Assembly: GCF_000271845.1 (NCBI RefSeq) | Contig: NZ_JH719395.1 | Location: forward strand, 1 to 64,000 | From: Rhizobium leguminosarum bv. trifolii WSM2297 | Lineage (GTDB): Bacteria; Pseudomonadota; Alphaproteobacteria; Rhizobiales; Rhizobiaceae | Direction: 5' to 3' | Length of the DNA stretch: 64,000 nt | Shown: piece by piece, positions 18,189-26,244 of the stretch | How positions within the stretch are numbered: the stretch's first letter is position 1 | Layout: each line of letters begins with the position of its first letter | Program-made: the position numbers and the translations under genes | The notes under the pieces: model-generated | Seen by the model: the letters and a program-made list of their open reading frames with translations, nothing else | Told to the model about the DNA's origin: nothing | Database searches by the model: none

Positions 18189-19427
18189 GGCCAGCTCAGA
18201 TGTCTTCTGATCCCGCGGACGCACCATCCAGGCATAGGCGGCACCCGCGACAAGCAGCAGCGAGGTGCCGAGGAAAACCGAGCGCATGCCGATATGCCCG
18301 CCGACGAAGCCGCCGAGGATCGGACCGGCGACCTGGCCGACATATTGCGAGGAGATGGAAAGCCCGAGAATGCTGCCGGCCGCACTGTCCGGCACGCTGT
18401 GGCGGATGACCGCGGCGATGCAGGGCAGCAGCCCGCCGAGGGCCGCGCCCATCAGGAAACGCAGGATGATCAACTGCCAGGAACTGGTGACAAAGGCCTG
18501 CGGGATCAGCAGCAACCCGGCAACGGCGAGCGCGCCCGAGATGACAGGCCAGTGGCCGATCCTGTCGGCGAGCTTGCCGAGCCGGGAGGCCGAAAGAATG
18601 CTGCCGAGGGCGGCGGCCGACATGACGAGACCCGATATCATCGTCACCTTATCGGCCGCCGTCACGAGCTGCGCGACATAGACGGTGATGATCGGCTCGA
18701 TCGACATATTGGCGAACATCAACAGCATGCCGGTGGCCAGCATGGCGATGACAGGGCGCTTGTCGGCGATGGATTTCCAGCCGCCGCTCGCCTTGGCCAC
18801 CTGTTTGCGAGCGGGCGACTTTTCCTCCTTGATCAGCAGGGCGGTGGCGAGAAAGGCGAGGAAGATCACCGCCCCGGCGGCGAGAAAGGTGCCGCGGATG
18901 CCGATAACCTCAGGCAGTACGCCGCCGACGAGCGGCCCGACGAGATTGCCGGCCATGATGCCGGAAGAGAGCACGCCGAGGGCCCAGGCCGAACGGTCCT
19001 TCGGCGTCTGCGTCGCCACCAGCACCATAGAGCCGGAGGCATAACCGCCGGCAAGCCCGACGAAGAGGCGCAGCGCCACCAACTGCCAGACATTGCCGGC
19101 CATGCCCATCAGCGAGATTGCCAGCGTCATGCCGAGGCTGGCGCGCACCAGCATCAGCTTGCGGCCATAGATATCGCCGAGCCGCCCCCAGATCGGCGCG
19201 ACCAGGGCCGCGGCCAGGAAGGTGGCGCCATAGGCAATACCAGACCATTGCACGATCGCGGCATGGTCGCTGACGCCGAGTTCCTCGACATAAAGCGGCA
19301 GGAAGGGAAGCAGGAGCGTCATCGCCACGATCGTCGTGAAGGAGCCGATCAGCGAGATGGCGAGGTTGCGCTTCCAGTAGATCGAGCCTGCGCTAACGCT
19401 CGCAGCGTCCAATTGCGTATCGGTCAT
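18156..19427 (-). CDS. mdtG: MdtG-like multidrug MFS exporter
   Basis: A 423-residue twelve-helix MFS protein. The start region IYWKRNLAISLIGSF and the following LLLPFLPLYVEELG, WSGIAYGATFLAAAL and GRKLMLVRASLG correspond closely to the MdtG (YceE) subfamily of drug exporters, which confers resistance to fosfomycin-type compounds and deoxycholate in enterobacteria. Transport here is inferred, not proven. The 3' end overlaps that of the TetR gene by 33 bases on the opposite strand, forming a compact GST-TetR-exporter detoxification cluster. AGGCAAGGA precedes the start. Confidence 0.87.
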   Translation of the reverse strand: MTDTQLDAASVSAGSIYWKRNLAISLIGSFTTIVAMTLLLPFLPLYVEELGVSDHAAIVQWSGIAYGATFLAAALVAPIWGRLGDIYGRKLMLVRASLGMTLAISLMGMAGNVWQLVALRLFVGLAGGYASGSMVLVATQTPKDRSAWALGVLSSGIMAGNLVGPLVGGVLPEVIGIRGTFLAAGAVIFLAFLATALLIKEEKSPARKQVAKASGGWKSIADKRPVIAMLATGMLLMFANMSIEPIITVYVAQLVTAADKVTMISGLVMSAAALGSILSASRLGKLADRIGHWPVISGALAVAGLLLIPQAFVTSSWQLIILRFLMGAALGGLLPCIAAVIRHSVPDSAAGSILGLSISSQYVGQVAGPILGGFVGGHIGMRSVFLGTSLLLVAGAAYAWMVRPRDQKTSELALGPSTDQLDA

Positions 19428-19542
19428 TCCTTGCCTCGGCCTCGATCACGAAGGCGCAATTGCGCCGAAACTGGATCATCTCAGGGAAACGTGCTAGACA
19501 TACTGATTGCGTAATGCAATCGGTTAATCGGAGGATATTGCC

Positions 19543-19884
19543 ATGAACGATATGCGCACGCGGCAGCAGACCGTCCGCGATCTCTACGCCGCCTATCTCG
19601 ACGACCGCAAGGATAAAGTCGTCGCCATGCTGACCGAGGATTTCACCTTCTCCAGTCCGCGCGACGACCATATCGACCGGGCGACTTATTTCGAGCGCTG
19701 CTGGCCGAAGGAGCCGTTCTTCCGCGCCATCCACATCGAATTCCTGGCGATTGACGGCGACGAGGCGGCTATGCGCTACCGCGCCGAAAAACTGGACGGC
19801 GAAAGCTTCGCCAACATGGAGAGCCTGCGCTTCCGCGGCGACAGGATCGCCTCCGTCGAAGTCTATTTCGGCCGGACGCTGTAA
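19543..19884 (+). CDS. NTF2-like (SnoaL-type) domain protein
   Basis: A 113-residue single-domain protein of the nuclear-transport-factor-2-like fold. It has the family opening with a short helix (TVRDLYAAYLDDRKDKVVAML), then DFTFSSPRDDHIDRATYFER and a closing strand pair with IASVEVYFGRT. Such proteins are small-molecule cyclases, isomerases, or non-catalytic binders; no function can be assigned. A strong GGAGGATATTGCC site supports the start. It is divergent from mdtG. Confidence 0.85.
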   Translation: MNDMRTRQQTVRDLYAAYLDDRKDKVVAMLTEDFTFSSPRDDHIDRATYFERCWPKEPFFRAIHIEFLAIDGDEAAMRYRAEKLDGESFANMESLRFRGDRIASVEVYFGRTL

Positions 19885-19906
19885 CGCGGCGGTCGGCTCG
19901 CCGATT

Positions 19907-20638
19907 TTACAGGAGCCGCATTGCCGACGTGGCGATGATGACCATCGACACCGCCACCATCAGCGCCCGCACCGGCAGCCGTTTGACGAGGATGGCGCCG
20001 AACGGGGCGGCGATGACGCCGCCGATGATCAGGCCGATCGCCGAGTTGAGCTCCGACCAGCCGAGCGTCAGGATGAAGGTCAGCGAAATCGTCAGCGTCA
20101 CCGCGAATTCGGTGAAGTTGGTCGAGCCGATCACCCGCTTCAGGTCGTGGCCGCGGCCGACGAGCGTGCTGGTGACGACGGGTCCCCATCCGCCGCCGCC
20201 GATCGCATCGAGCAGGCCGCCGCAAAAGCCGACGGGCGGCACGGCCCAGTCGCGCACCTCACGCCTGGCCGGCGGCCGAAAGGCCTTGTAGAGGATCAAC
20301 AGGCCGATGGCGATCAGATAGGCCGACACGAAGGGCGCGATCACCTTGCCGTCGATATTGGCCAGCAGATAGGCGCCGATCGCCCCACCGATCATGCCGG
20401 CCGGTGCGAGCCGCGCCACCAGCCGCCAATCGACATTGCGATGATAGGCATGCGAAATGCCTGAGGCGGCGGTCGTGAACATTTCCGCCACATGCGTCAT
20501 GGCGCTGGCATTGGCCGCCGGCACGCCGAAGGCCAACAGGCTCGTCGTCGACAACACGCCGAAGGCCATGCCGAGTGCGCCATCGACGATTTGCGCACAG
20601 AAGCCCACGACGATGAAGATGAAGAAATCCGATGTCAT
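19907..20638 (-). CDS. TSUP (TauE/SafE) family permease
   Basis: A 243-residue membrane protein with about eight hydrophobic helices arranged as a two-fold repeat, and the family signature VGFCAQIVDGALGMAFG near the N-terminus mirrored by VGFCGGLLDAIGGGGWGP in the middle. The family moves sulfite, sulfonates, thiosulfate or other organic anions. The ATG at 20638 is preferred over 20677 because GAGGGGACCGC lies just before it. No sulfur-metabolism gene is adjacent, so the substrate is open. It is convergent with the NTF2-like gene. Confidence 0.87.
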   Translation of the reverse strand: MTSDFFIFIVVGFCAQIVDGALGMAFGVLSTTSLLAFGVPAANASAMTHVAEMFTTAASGISHAYHRNVDWRLVARLAPAGMIGGAIGAYLLANIDGKVIAPFVSAYLIAIGLLILYKAFRPPARREVRDWAVPPVGFCGGLLDAIGGGGWGPVVTSTLVGRGHDLKRVIGSTNFTEFAVTLTISLTFILTLGWSELNSAIGLIIGGVIAAPFGAILVKRLPVRALMVAVSMVIIATSAMRLL

Positions 20639-20696
20639 GCGGTCCCCTCGGACGAACGGTAGCATCAGAATAGTCAATGCGGGAAAAAATCTTGTG

Positions 20697-21350
20697 TCAG
20701 GCGGTGAGCCCGCGCTGCTTCAGCCGGACGATCTTGAAAAAGCCGTTCGGAAAGACCGGCAGGATCTCGGCAGCGGCAAAATCGCCACGACGTTCGGCCC
20801 AGGTGAGGATGCGGTGGATACGGAAGGCGGAGGACCAGCCGATGTGACGCACCAGCGGCGCCACCGCCGTCTCGATCGCGCCCTGCAGGCCGACGCCGTC
20901 GCCAAGCTTGCTGGCAAGGATGATCTCGCCACCTGGCCTCAGCACCCGGGCGCATTCGTCGAGGGCACGCTCGGGTTCTGGGATGAGCGTGATGACGAAG
21001 GGCAGGCAGACCGCATCGAAAGACTTCTCGGCAAAGCTCAGCGCATGCGCGTCCATCACTTCAAGCGCACCGATATGCTGCAGCTTCTCGCGGCGCACCT
21101 TCTCGCGGGCCCGCGCGATCATGTGTTCGGAAATGTCGATGCCGGTCACCCGGCAGTGTCGCGGGTAATGCCCGAGCGTCAGGCCGGTGCCGACGCCGAT
21201 TTCCAGTATATCAGGCCCGGCCGCGGCGGCGAGTGCGGCAAGTTTGCGGTGGCCATCGCGCAGGATGCCGCGATAGACGCGGTCATAGACCGGTGCCCAG
21301 CGCTGGTAAATTTTTTGCTGATCTTCCGCCCTGCTGCGAAGCTCTGACAT
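20697..21350 (-). CDS. pmtA: PmtA-like phospholipid N-methyltransferase
   Basis: A 217-residue SAM methyltransferase. The start SRAEDQQKIYQRWAPVYDRV, motif I ILEIGVGTGLTL (about 48-59), FDAVCLPFVITLIPEPERAL and PGGEIILASKLG fit the rhizobial PmtA type, which methylates phosphatidylethanolamine three times to phosphatidylcholine at the membrane surface. Rhizobia often carry more than one such gene, and a ubiquinone-type methyltransferase is the main alternative. ATG 21350 is chosen because GGAGGTGCCGGC precedes it. The extreme C-terminus (FPNGFFKIVRLKQRG) is as in the family. Confidence 0.75.
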   Translation of the reverse strand: MSELRSRAEDQQKIYQRWAPVYDRVYRGILRDGHRKLAALAAAAGPDILEIGVGTGLTLGHYPRHCRVTGIDISEHMIARAREKVRREKLQHIGALEVMDAHALSFAEKSFDAVCLPFVITLIPEPERALDECARVLRPGGEIILASKLGDGVGLQGAIETAVAPLVRHIGWSSAFRIHRILTWAERRGDFAAAEILPVFPNGFFKIVRLKQRGLTA

Positions 21351-21377
21351 GCCGGCACCTCCCCAGAGCAATGCCGG

Positions 21378-21420
21378 GAAAAGTAAAAATGGTTTTCCAG
21401 GAATTGCATAAAACAACAGA
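21378..21420. repeat. Diverged copy of the 60-bp dispersed repeat (type D)
   Basis: The stretch ending GGAATTGCATAAAAC resembles, with gaps, the unit tandemly repeated at 57.9 kb (…GCAAAAGTGCGTAGCGGTTTTG…GGATTGCGTAAAAC). An 8-base perfect inverted repeat, AGCGGTTC/GAACCGCT, follows at 21425-21458. It lies upstream of the pmtA-like gene. The match is partial and I rate it as a decayed member. Confidence 0.45.
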
Positions 21421-21566
21421 TTTGAGCGGTTCTGCGCCCTCATAAAAACGGAACCGCTTTAAGGCCCAGCCTTTCAACTCCTGAGGGTAGGCTCCGGTTC
21501 CCCGCGAAATGTGACGCAGGGCACATATTCTCACTCGCGAGCTCTTGGGGGTAATCTTGCGGCAGC

Positions 21567-21893
21567 CTATTTTGCCGGCATGAGCCCGAGCTTTTTGGCG
21601 TCCAGCTCGCTGCCGATCTCGACGGATTTCTTCTGCTTGTCGTAGACGCAGATCTGGGCGACCAGCCCCTTGGCGCCCTTCGGCCTGCCTGTCACCAGGG
21701 CGAGCGCGTAATGGGCGGAGCCGAAGGGATCGACGGTGGCGGCAGGTGCCTCGATCGCCACCGCCGCCTTCATGCACTTGGCCTCGACATCTGCTGCCAG
21801 CTCCTTCCAGGCCTCATCCGAGGAGGCGGACGCTGCAGCTGAAAGGGAGGGAAGCGCGGCGATGGCCAGAAGCGGGATTATATTCCTGTTCAT
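21567..21893 (-). CDS. Hypothetical exported protein
   Basis: A 108-residue protein with a clear signal peptide: MNRNIIPLLAIAALPSLSAA followed by an Ala/Ser-rich cleavage region near residue 25. The mature part has two cysteines (in VEAKCMKAAV and VAQICVYDKQ) that could form a disulfide, and ends with a Lys-rich helix. I know no function; similar small periplasmic proteins are common in rhizobia. GGAGA precedes the ATG at 21893; the frame is open to 22079 but that part looks non-coding. Confidence 0.72.
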   Translation of the reverse strand: MNRNIIPLLAIAALPSLSAAASASSDEAWKELAADVEAKCMKAAVAIEAPAATVDPFGSAHYALALVTGRPKGAKGLVAQICVYDKQKKSVEIGSELDAKKLGLMPAK

Positions 21894-22117
21894 ATTGGGT
21901 CTCCGTTGAGCTCTATCACAGGCGAAGTGGTTTTCGCGGGCCGTATCCAAGGGATTTGTCCAGGCGATTTCTACGCGCAACTGCAGCCCGGCAACTGAGG
22001 CAAATTTTCCTCCGGCCGGTCGTTTTTTGATATTTCGCCGGTTGCCTCGCCCCCTTTCCCCTCCTATGTTCCGCCTCACCTGCCGAGACGCAATCTATTG
22101 CCAAGAGGAGATCTGAC

Positions 22118-22720
22118 ATGGCTTTCGAATTGCCTGAACTTCCCTATGATTACGAAGCGCTTGCTCCCTTCATGTCGAAGGAAACGCTGGAGTTTCACCA
22201 CGACAAGCACCATAAGGCCTATGTCGACAACGGCAACAAGCTTGCCGCTGAAGCCGGTCTTTCGGATCTCTCGCTCGAAGACGTCGTGAAGAAGTCGTTC
22301 GGCACCAATGCCGGCCTGTTCAACAACGCCGCCCAGCACTACAACCACATCCATTTCTGGAAGTGGATGAAGAAGGGCGGCGGCGGCAACAAGCTGCCAG
22401 GCAAGCTCGAAGCGGCCTTCGCTTCCGATCTCGGCGGCTACGACAAGTTCAAGGCCGATTTCGCCAATGCCGGCGCCACCCAGTTCGGCTCCGGCTGGGC
22501 CTGGGTTTCCGTCAAGAACGGCAAGCTCGAAATCTCCAAGACCCCGAACGGCGAAAACCCGCTCGTTCATGGCGCCACCCCGATCCTCGGCGTCGACGTC
22601 TGGGAACATTCCTATTACATCGACTATCGCAACGCCCGCCCGAAATATCTCGAAGCCTTCGTCGATAGCCTGATCAACTGGGATTATGTCCTGGAGCGCT
22701 ACGAAGAAGCCACGAAGTAA
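22118..22720 (+). CDS. sodB: Iron/manganese superoxide dismutase
   Basis: A 200-residue cytosolic superoxide dismutase. The metal ligands are visible: His27 in FHHDKHHKAYVDN, a second His in AAQHYNHIHFWKWM, and Asp and His in DVWEHSYYIDYRN. The Gln in NNAAQHYNH, at the position that hydrogen-bonds the metal-bound solvent in iron enzymes, points to an Fe-type or metal-flexible enzyme. It converts superoxide to peroxide and oxygen. A strong AAGAGGAGATC ribosome site is present, and an intrinsic terminator follows 58 bases after the stop, so it is probably a single-gene transcript. Confidence 0.95.
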   Translation: MAFELPELPYDYEALAPFMSKETLEFHHDKHHKAYVDNGNKLAAEAGLSDLSLEDVVKKSFGTNAGLFNNAAQHYNHIHFWKWMKKGGGGNKLPGKLEAAFASDLGGYDKFKADFANAGATQFGSGWAWVSVKNGKLEISKTPNGENPLVHGATPILGVDVWEHSYYIDYRNARPKYLEAFVDSLINWDYVLERYEEATK

Positions 22721-22777
22721 GCGAGCGCCAGGCTCGCCGCCATCGGCGGCGATGTCAGTCCGTTGCTTTGAACTCAG

Positions 22778-22811
22778 CACCCGGCGCTTCCGAACGCCGG
22801 GTGTTTTGTTT
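22778..22811 (+). terminator. Intrinsic terminator after superoxide dismutase
   Basis: A perfect 9-bp stem (CACCCGGCG / CGCCGGGTG) with an 8-base loop is followed by TTTTGTTT. It lies 58 bases past the sodB stop codon and 50 bases before the next gene. Confidence 0.85.
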
Positions 22812-22860
22812 GACGGGAAGCCGTCACATTGCTGTCACCGGCCACTCCTAATCACGCACC

Positions 22861-23706
22861 ATGTCCTCTTCCGCTCGTCCCCGGTTCCGCTTCGGCATCA
22901 TCGCCGATCCGCAATATGCGGCAATCCCGCCGCATGCGGCGATGGACCGCTATTATGCCAACAGCCTCGCTAAGGTCGCCGAGGCGATCGAAGTCTTCAA
23001 CCGCGAGGAGTTGAGCTTCGTCATGACGCTCGGCGATGTCATCGACCGCAGCTTTTCCAGCTTCGACGATATCCTGCCGGTCTACGAAAAGCTGAGGCAC
23101 GAGACGCTCTTCCTGCTCGGCAATCACGATTTCTCGGTCTCCTCGGGTCACCTCTCCGAAATCGCCGCCCGTCTCGGCATGCCGTCGCCCTATTACAGCT
23201 TTTCCCGTCATGGCTGGCGTTTCATCGTGCTCGACGGCAACGAGGTCAGCACCTTCGCGCCGCCCGAAGGCCATCCTCATCGCGCCCTTGCCGCTGAGAT
23301 GCTGGCGGCGTTGCAGGCCAAAGGTGCGGCGAATGCCCATCGCTGGAACGCCGCACTGAGCGACGAACAGTTCGCCTGGCTCGGCGATGAAATCGCAAAC
23401 GCTGCCGTGACCGGCGAAAAGGTCATCGTTTTGAACCACTATCCGGTGCATCCGCCCGGCGCGCACGGCATGTGGGACAGCGAGCGCATCGTCGCCATGC
23501 TCGCCGCGCACGACCATGTCGTCGCCTACTTCAACGGTCACGACCACGTCGGCAATTACGGCAAGGCCGGCGCCTGCCACTTCGTCAATTTCAAGGGCGT
23601 GGTCGACACCGAGAAAGAAAACGCCTTCGCCATCGTCGAGGTATATGCCGACCGCCTCGAAATCCGCGGCTTTGGCCGAGAGGAGAGCCGTACGCTGGCT
23701 TATTAG
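22861..23706 (+). CDS. Metallophosphoesterase, ADP-ribose/CDP-alcohol pyrophosphatase-like
   Basis: A 281-residue calcineurin-type phosphoesterase. All metal motifs are present: D-x-Q/H as IIADPQYA, GDVIDR in VMTLGDVIDR, GNHDF, a histidine in VLNHYPVHPPG and GHDH in YFNGHDHVGNYG. The opening RFRFGIIADPQYA with RYYANSLAKVAEAIEVFN matches the Mn-dependent ADP-ribose/CDP-alcohol diphosphatase branch, which hydrolyses nucleotide diphosphate linkages. The biological substrate is inferred. The ATG is 50 bases after the sodB terminator; no strong ribosome site is seen. Confidence 0.85.
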   Translation: MSSSARPRFRFGIIADPQYAAIPPHAAMDRYYANSLAKVAEAIEVFNREELSFVMTLGDVIDRSFSSFDDILPVYEKLRHETLFLLGNHDFSVSSGHLSEIAARLGMPSPYYSFSRHGWRFIVLDGNEVSTFAPPEGHPHRALAAEMLAALQAKGAANAHRWNAALSDEQFAWLGDEIANAAVTGEKVIVLNHYPVHPPGAHGMWDSERIVAMLAAHDHVVAYFNGHDHVGNYGKAGACHFVNFKGVVDTEKENAFAIVEVYADRLEIRGFGREESRTLAY

Positions 23707-23780
23707 GTGGGGCAGACGGCTTGCACGGCGGTTTCGTCATGCTGGGTCTTGTGCCCATTGCCGTCCGTCCGTGCCGATAG

Positions 23781-23924
23781 CTGCCCCTCACCCTAACCCT
23801 CTCCCCGTAGAAACGGGGCGAGGGGACGTGCCCTGCGAGAGGTTGGTGGGGAACCGAGAGGTTGCGGCATATCCCCTTCGCCCCGCAAGCGGGGAGAAGG
23901 TGCCGGCAGGCGGATGAGGGGCAG
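23781..23924. repeat. Palindromic mosaic repeat, type A copy 3 (reverse)
   Basis: The element runs in the opposite orientation to copies 1 and 2: it begins CTGCCCCTCACCCTAACCCT and ends GGTGCCGGCAGGCGGATGAG. The inner arms are CTCTCCCCGTAGAAACGGGG and CCCCGCAAGCGGGGAGAAGG. It separates the phosphoesterase from the convergent YafY-type regulator. Confidence 0.85.
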
Positions 23925-23974
23925 CACCCGCGAGGTAAATCCGAGCGCGTCGATATCGCCCAAGCGCTTCACAA

Positions 23975-24667
23975 CTACCCAGACACAACATTCTCCGTCC
24001 ACCCGCTCGTCCACAATTCCCGCAACCGATCGCCATCGCCCTTGAAGAAATCGTCGCTTGCCGCGCAACGCTCCACCCGGTCGCTGCGGAAATTGCGGAT
24101 CGCCTGGCGCAACTCGCACCAGGCGACGATATTGGCGGTCTGCGAATAATAGATCAGTGCGATCGGCCGGATCGTCCGTTCGCTCGCCCGGCCGAGCTCG
24201 TCGCGGTAGCCGAGCATCAGCTTGCACTCGTCGCGGATCGCCCGGCGCACGATCGCAAGGTCGAAGCCGGCCGGCTGCGCGATCGAGCCCCAGGCATACA
24301 GCGCCTTGTTGTCCATTGCCTGGCGCAATGGCGCCGGCACCGCGCCTGCGATTTTCTGGTTGACCCGGCGGGCGGCCTGCTTGAGTTCCTCGTCCGCCGT
24401 GCGTTCGAGCAGCGCCAGCGACAGCACGATCGCCTCCATCTCCTCGATCGAGAACATCAGCGGCGGCAGGTCGAAGCCCGGCCGCATGATGTAGCCGATG
24501 CCGCGCCCGCCTTCGATCGGCACCCGCATCGCCTGCAGCGCTGCGATGTCGCGGTAGATCGAGCGCACGGTCACCTCGAGCGTTTCGGCCATTACAGCCG
24601 CCGTCATCGGTTTTCTGGCGAGCCTGAGGATCTGAATGATCTCGAAAAGCCGTGAGGCCTTGCGCAT
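23975..24667 (-). CDS. YafY-type HTH/WYL transcriptional regulator
   Basis: A 230-residue regulator: an N-terminal helix-turn-helix of the HTH_11 type (residues 1-60, MTAAVMAETLEVTVRSIYRD), then a WYL-like ligand-sensing domain with the family's IEGGRGIGYIMRPGF transition and RTIRPIALIYYSQTANIVAWC near residue 170. Such proteins respond to small ligands or nucleic acids. It is divergent from the LysE-type exporter gene, 130 bases apart, so it may control that gene. GGAGGGGG precedes the start. Confidence 0.88.
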   Translation of the reverse strand: MRKASRLFEIIQILRLARKPMTAAVMAETLEVTVRSIYRDIAALQAMRVPIEGGRGIGYIMRPGFDLPPLMFSIEEMEAIVLSLALLERTADEELKQAARRVNQKIAGAVPAPLRQAMDNKALYAWGSIAQPAGFDLAIVRRAIRDECKLMLGYRDELGRASERTIRPIALIYYSQTANIVAWCELRQAIRNFRSDRVERCAASDDFFKGDGDRLRELWTSGWTENVVSG

Positions 24668-24797
24668 TTTCCCCCTCCCATCTCTTACGCTCCTGACAAT
24701 ACACTGTCAGTTGGGTTTGCGTATAGAGCCGCCTATCGGATTGAAATCAATCAGGGTCTTGCAACATGACCCGCAGAACCAACAGGCGGTAACTGAC

Positions 24798-25433
24798 ATG
24801 AACTACCACGAAAACCTCTGGCTCTTCTTCACCCTTCTTTTCGGCATTATCATCGTGCCGGGCATGGATATGCTCTTCGTGCTCGCCAATTCGCTGACCG
24901 GCGGCGCCAGGCGGGGGCTGGCGGCGACAGGCGGCATCATGGCCGGCGGCGCCGTGCATTCGGCCTATGGTGCGGCCGGGGTCGGCGTGCTCGTGACCAT
25001 GCTGCCGCAGCTTTTCAACGTGCTGCTCTTTGCCGGCGTCGCCTATATGATCTGGATCGGGATTTCGCTGATCCGCAGTTCGATCACCGTCGAGGCGGTC
25101 GGGCCGGGAACGGCGCGCTCCGGCTGGCGCGCCTTCCGTCAGGGCGCCGTCACCTGCTTGGTCAATCCGAAGGCCTATATCTTCATGTTCGCCGTCTACC
25201 CGCAGTTCCTCAAGCCCGAATATGGCCCGATCTGGATGCAGGGGCTGATCATGGGGGTAATGACTGTTGTCACCCAGTTCGCCATCTACGGCACGCTGGC
25301 GATGACGGCCGGCCGTAGCCGCGACCTGCTCGTCGCAAACCCTGATGTCACCGCCTTTGTCGGCCGTTTTGCCGGACTGCTGCTGGTTGCGGTCTCCGCC
25401 TTCAGCCTTTGGCACGGCTGGAAAAGCGCATGA
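24798..25433 (+). CDS. LysE/RhtB-family amino acid exporter
   Basis: A 211-residue membrane protein with about six helices and the LysE/RhtB signature: IIVPGMDMLFVLANSLTGG near the N-terminus and a central VNPKAYIFMFAVYPQF. The family exports amino acids or related metabolites; the specific substrate is unknown. The codon at 24798 (MNYHENLW) with AGGCGGT upstream is preferred to the longer open frame. It is divergent from the YafY-type regulator, the usual arrangement for a regulated exporter. Confidence 0.9.
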   Translation: MNYHENLWLFFTLLFGIIIVPGMDMLFVLANSLTGGARRGLAATGGIMAGGAVHSAYGAAGVGVLVTMLPQLFNVLLFAGVAYMIWIGISLIRSSITVEAVGPGTARSGWRAFRQGAVTCLVNPKAYIFMFAVYPQFLKPEYGPIWMQGLIMGVMTVVTQFAIYGTLAMTAGRSRDLLVANPDVTAFVGRFAGLLLVAVSAFSLWHGWKSA

Positions 25434-25439
25434 ACGGCA

Positions 25440-25550
25440 ATGCATGTCGCCCGGAAGTGTGCAGCGGTTCCGGGATAACGACATGCATAAAAACAAAGAG
25501 CTAAAGCGCGTCGCATTGATCAAATTTGATGCGACGTGCTTTAGCGGCCT
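25440..25550. repeat. Dispersed repeat type E with a strong hairpin
   Basis: The left part (GCATGTCGCCCGGAAGTGTG to ACATGCATAAAAACAAAGAG) is related to the reverse-oriented copy near 57.7 kb. The right part holds an inverted repeat with 16-base arms, CTAAAGCGCGTCGCAT (25501-25516) and ATGCGACGTGCTTTAG (25529-25544), matching at 15 of 16 positions around a 12-base loop. It lies just past the LysE gene and may end its transcript. Confidence 0.75.
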
Positions 25551-25668
25551 ATCACGTTGTTTTTATGGTGATCCGGCAAAACGTGACCACGTTCCGGCAT
25601 GGATTTTGTCATGCTCCCGGTGCAGATTGGCCGTCGGCCGCCTTGGCCCCAAGAAAATGGAGAGGAAT

Positions 25669-26109
25669 ATGAACTGGAAAGCAGTAGCTGCCGCCGCAGC
25701 GATGGCCGGCATAGCCTTCGGCTCGGTGACCGCCGCCGACGGCACCCATGATTCGCGCATTGCGCTGATGAAGCAGATCGGTGGTTCGGCCGGCGCCCTG
25801 GCAGCCATCGCCAAGGGCACCAAGCCCTATGACGCCGAGGCGGTAAAGGCGGCGCTGACGACGATTGCCACAACGGCCAAGGTCTTCCCCGATCAGTTCA
25901 AGCCGGGCACCGAGACCGGCGACAAAGAGGCGAGCCCGAAGATCTGGGAAAACATGGACGACTTCAAGGCGCGCGCCGCCAAGCTCTCCACTGACGCCGA
26001 AACCGCGTTGGCCCAGCTTCCGGCCGATCCTGCGGCCGTCGGCGCCACGATGAACACGCTTGGCGCCAATTGCGCGGGCTGTCACAAGGCCTATCGCATC
26101 AAGGAGTGA
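25669..26109 (+). CDS. Cytochrome c' family protein
   Basis: A 146-residue exported heme protein. A signal peptide spans about residues 1-23 (ending GSVTAAD). The single heme site CAGCH is at residues 135-139, close to the C-terminus, preceded by a four-helix-bundle pattern typical of cytochrome c' (periplasmic, high-spin heme, linked to nitric oxide binding). GAGAGG precedes ATG 25669. It is followed after 135 bases by a diheme cytochrome c on the same strand, suggesting a small electron-transfer pair. Confidence 0.9.
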   Translation: MNWKAVAAAAAMAGIAFGSVTAADGTHDSRIALMKQIGGSAGALAAIAKGTKPYDAEAVKAALTTIATTAKVFPDQFKPGTETGDKEASPKIWENMDDFKARAAKLSTDAETALAQLPADPAAVGATMNTLGANCAGCHKAYRIKE

Positions 26110-26244
26110 TAGGCCCGACTCATTCCAGCCGATGTGGATCCGCGCCGACCTTGCCGCCGGCGCGGATCACTTTATTCTCCGCCCGCGCGGGCTAGTCGCA
26201 GAAACGGTCCGCACGGGAAAATTTCGGCAAAGGGGAGGCGGGGC

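Noticed and set aside
22117..22118. Fur or Irr box before superoxide dismutase
   Set aside because: I looked through 21930-22117 and found no sequence close enough to an iron-regulator motif to report.
24720..24797. Palindrome ATTGAAATCAAT near 24740 as a possible FNR/FixK box
   Set aside because: The half-sites TTGA and TCAA are only two bases apart, so it does not fit the TTGAY-N4-RTCAA spacing.
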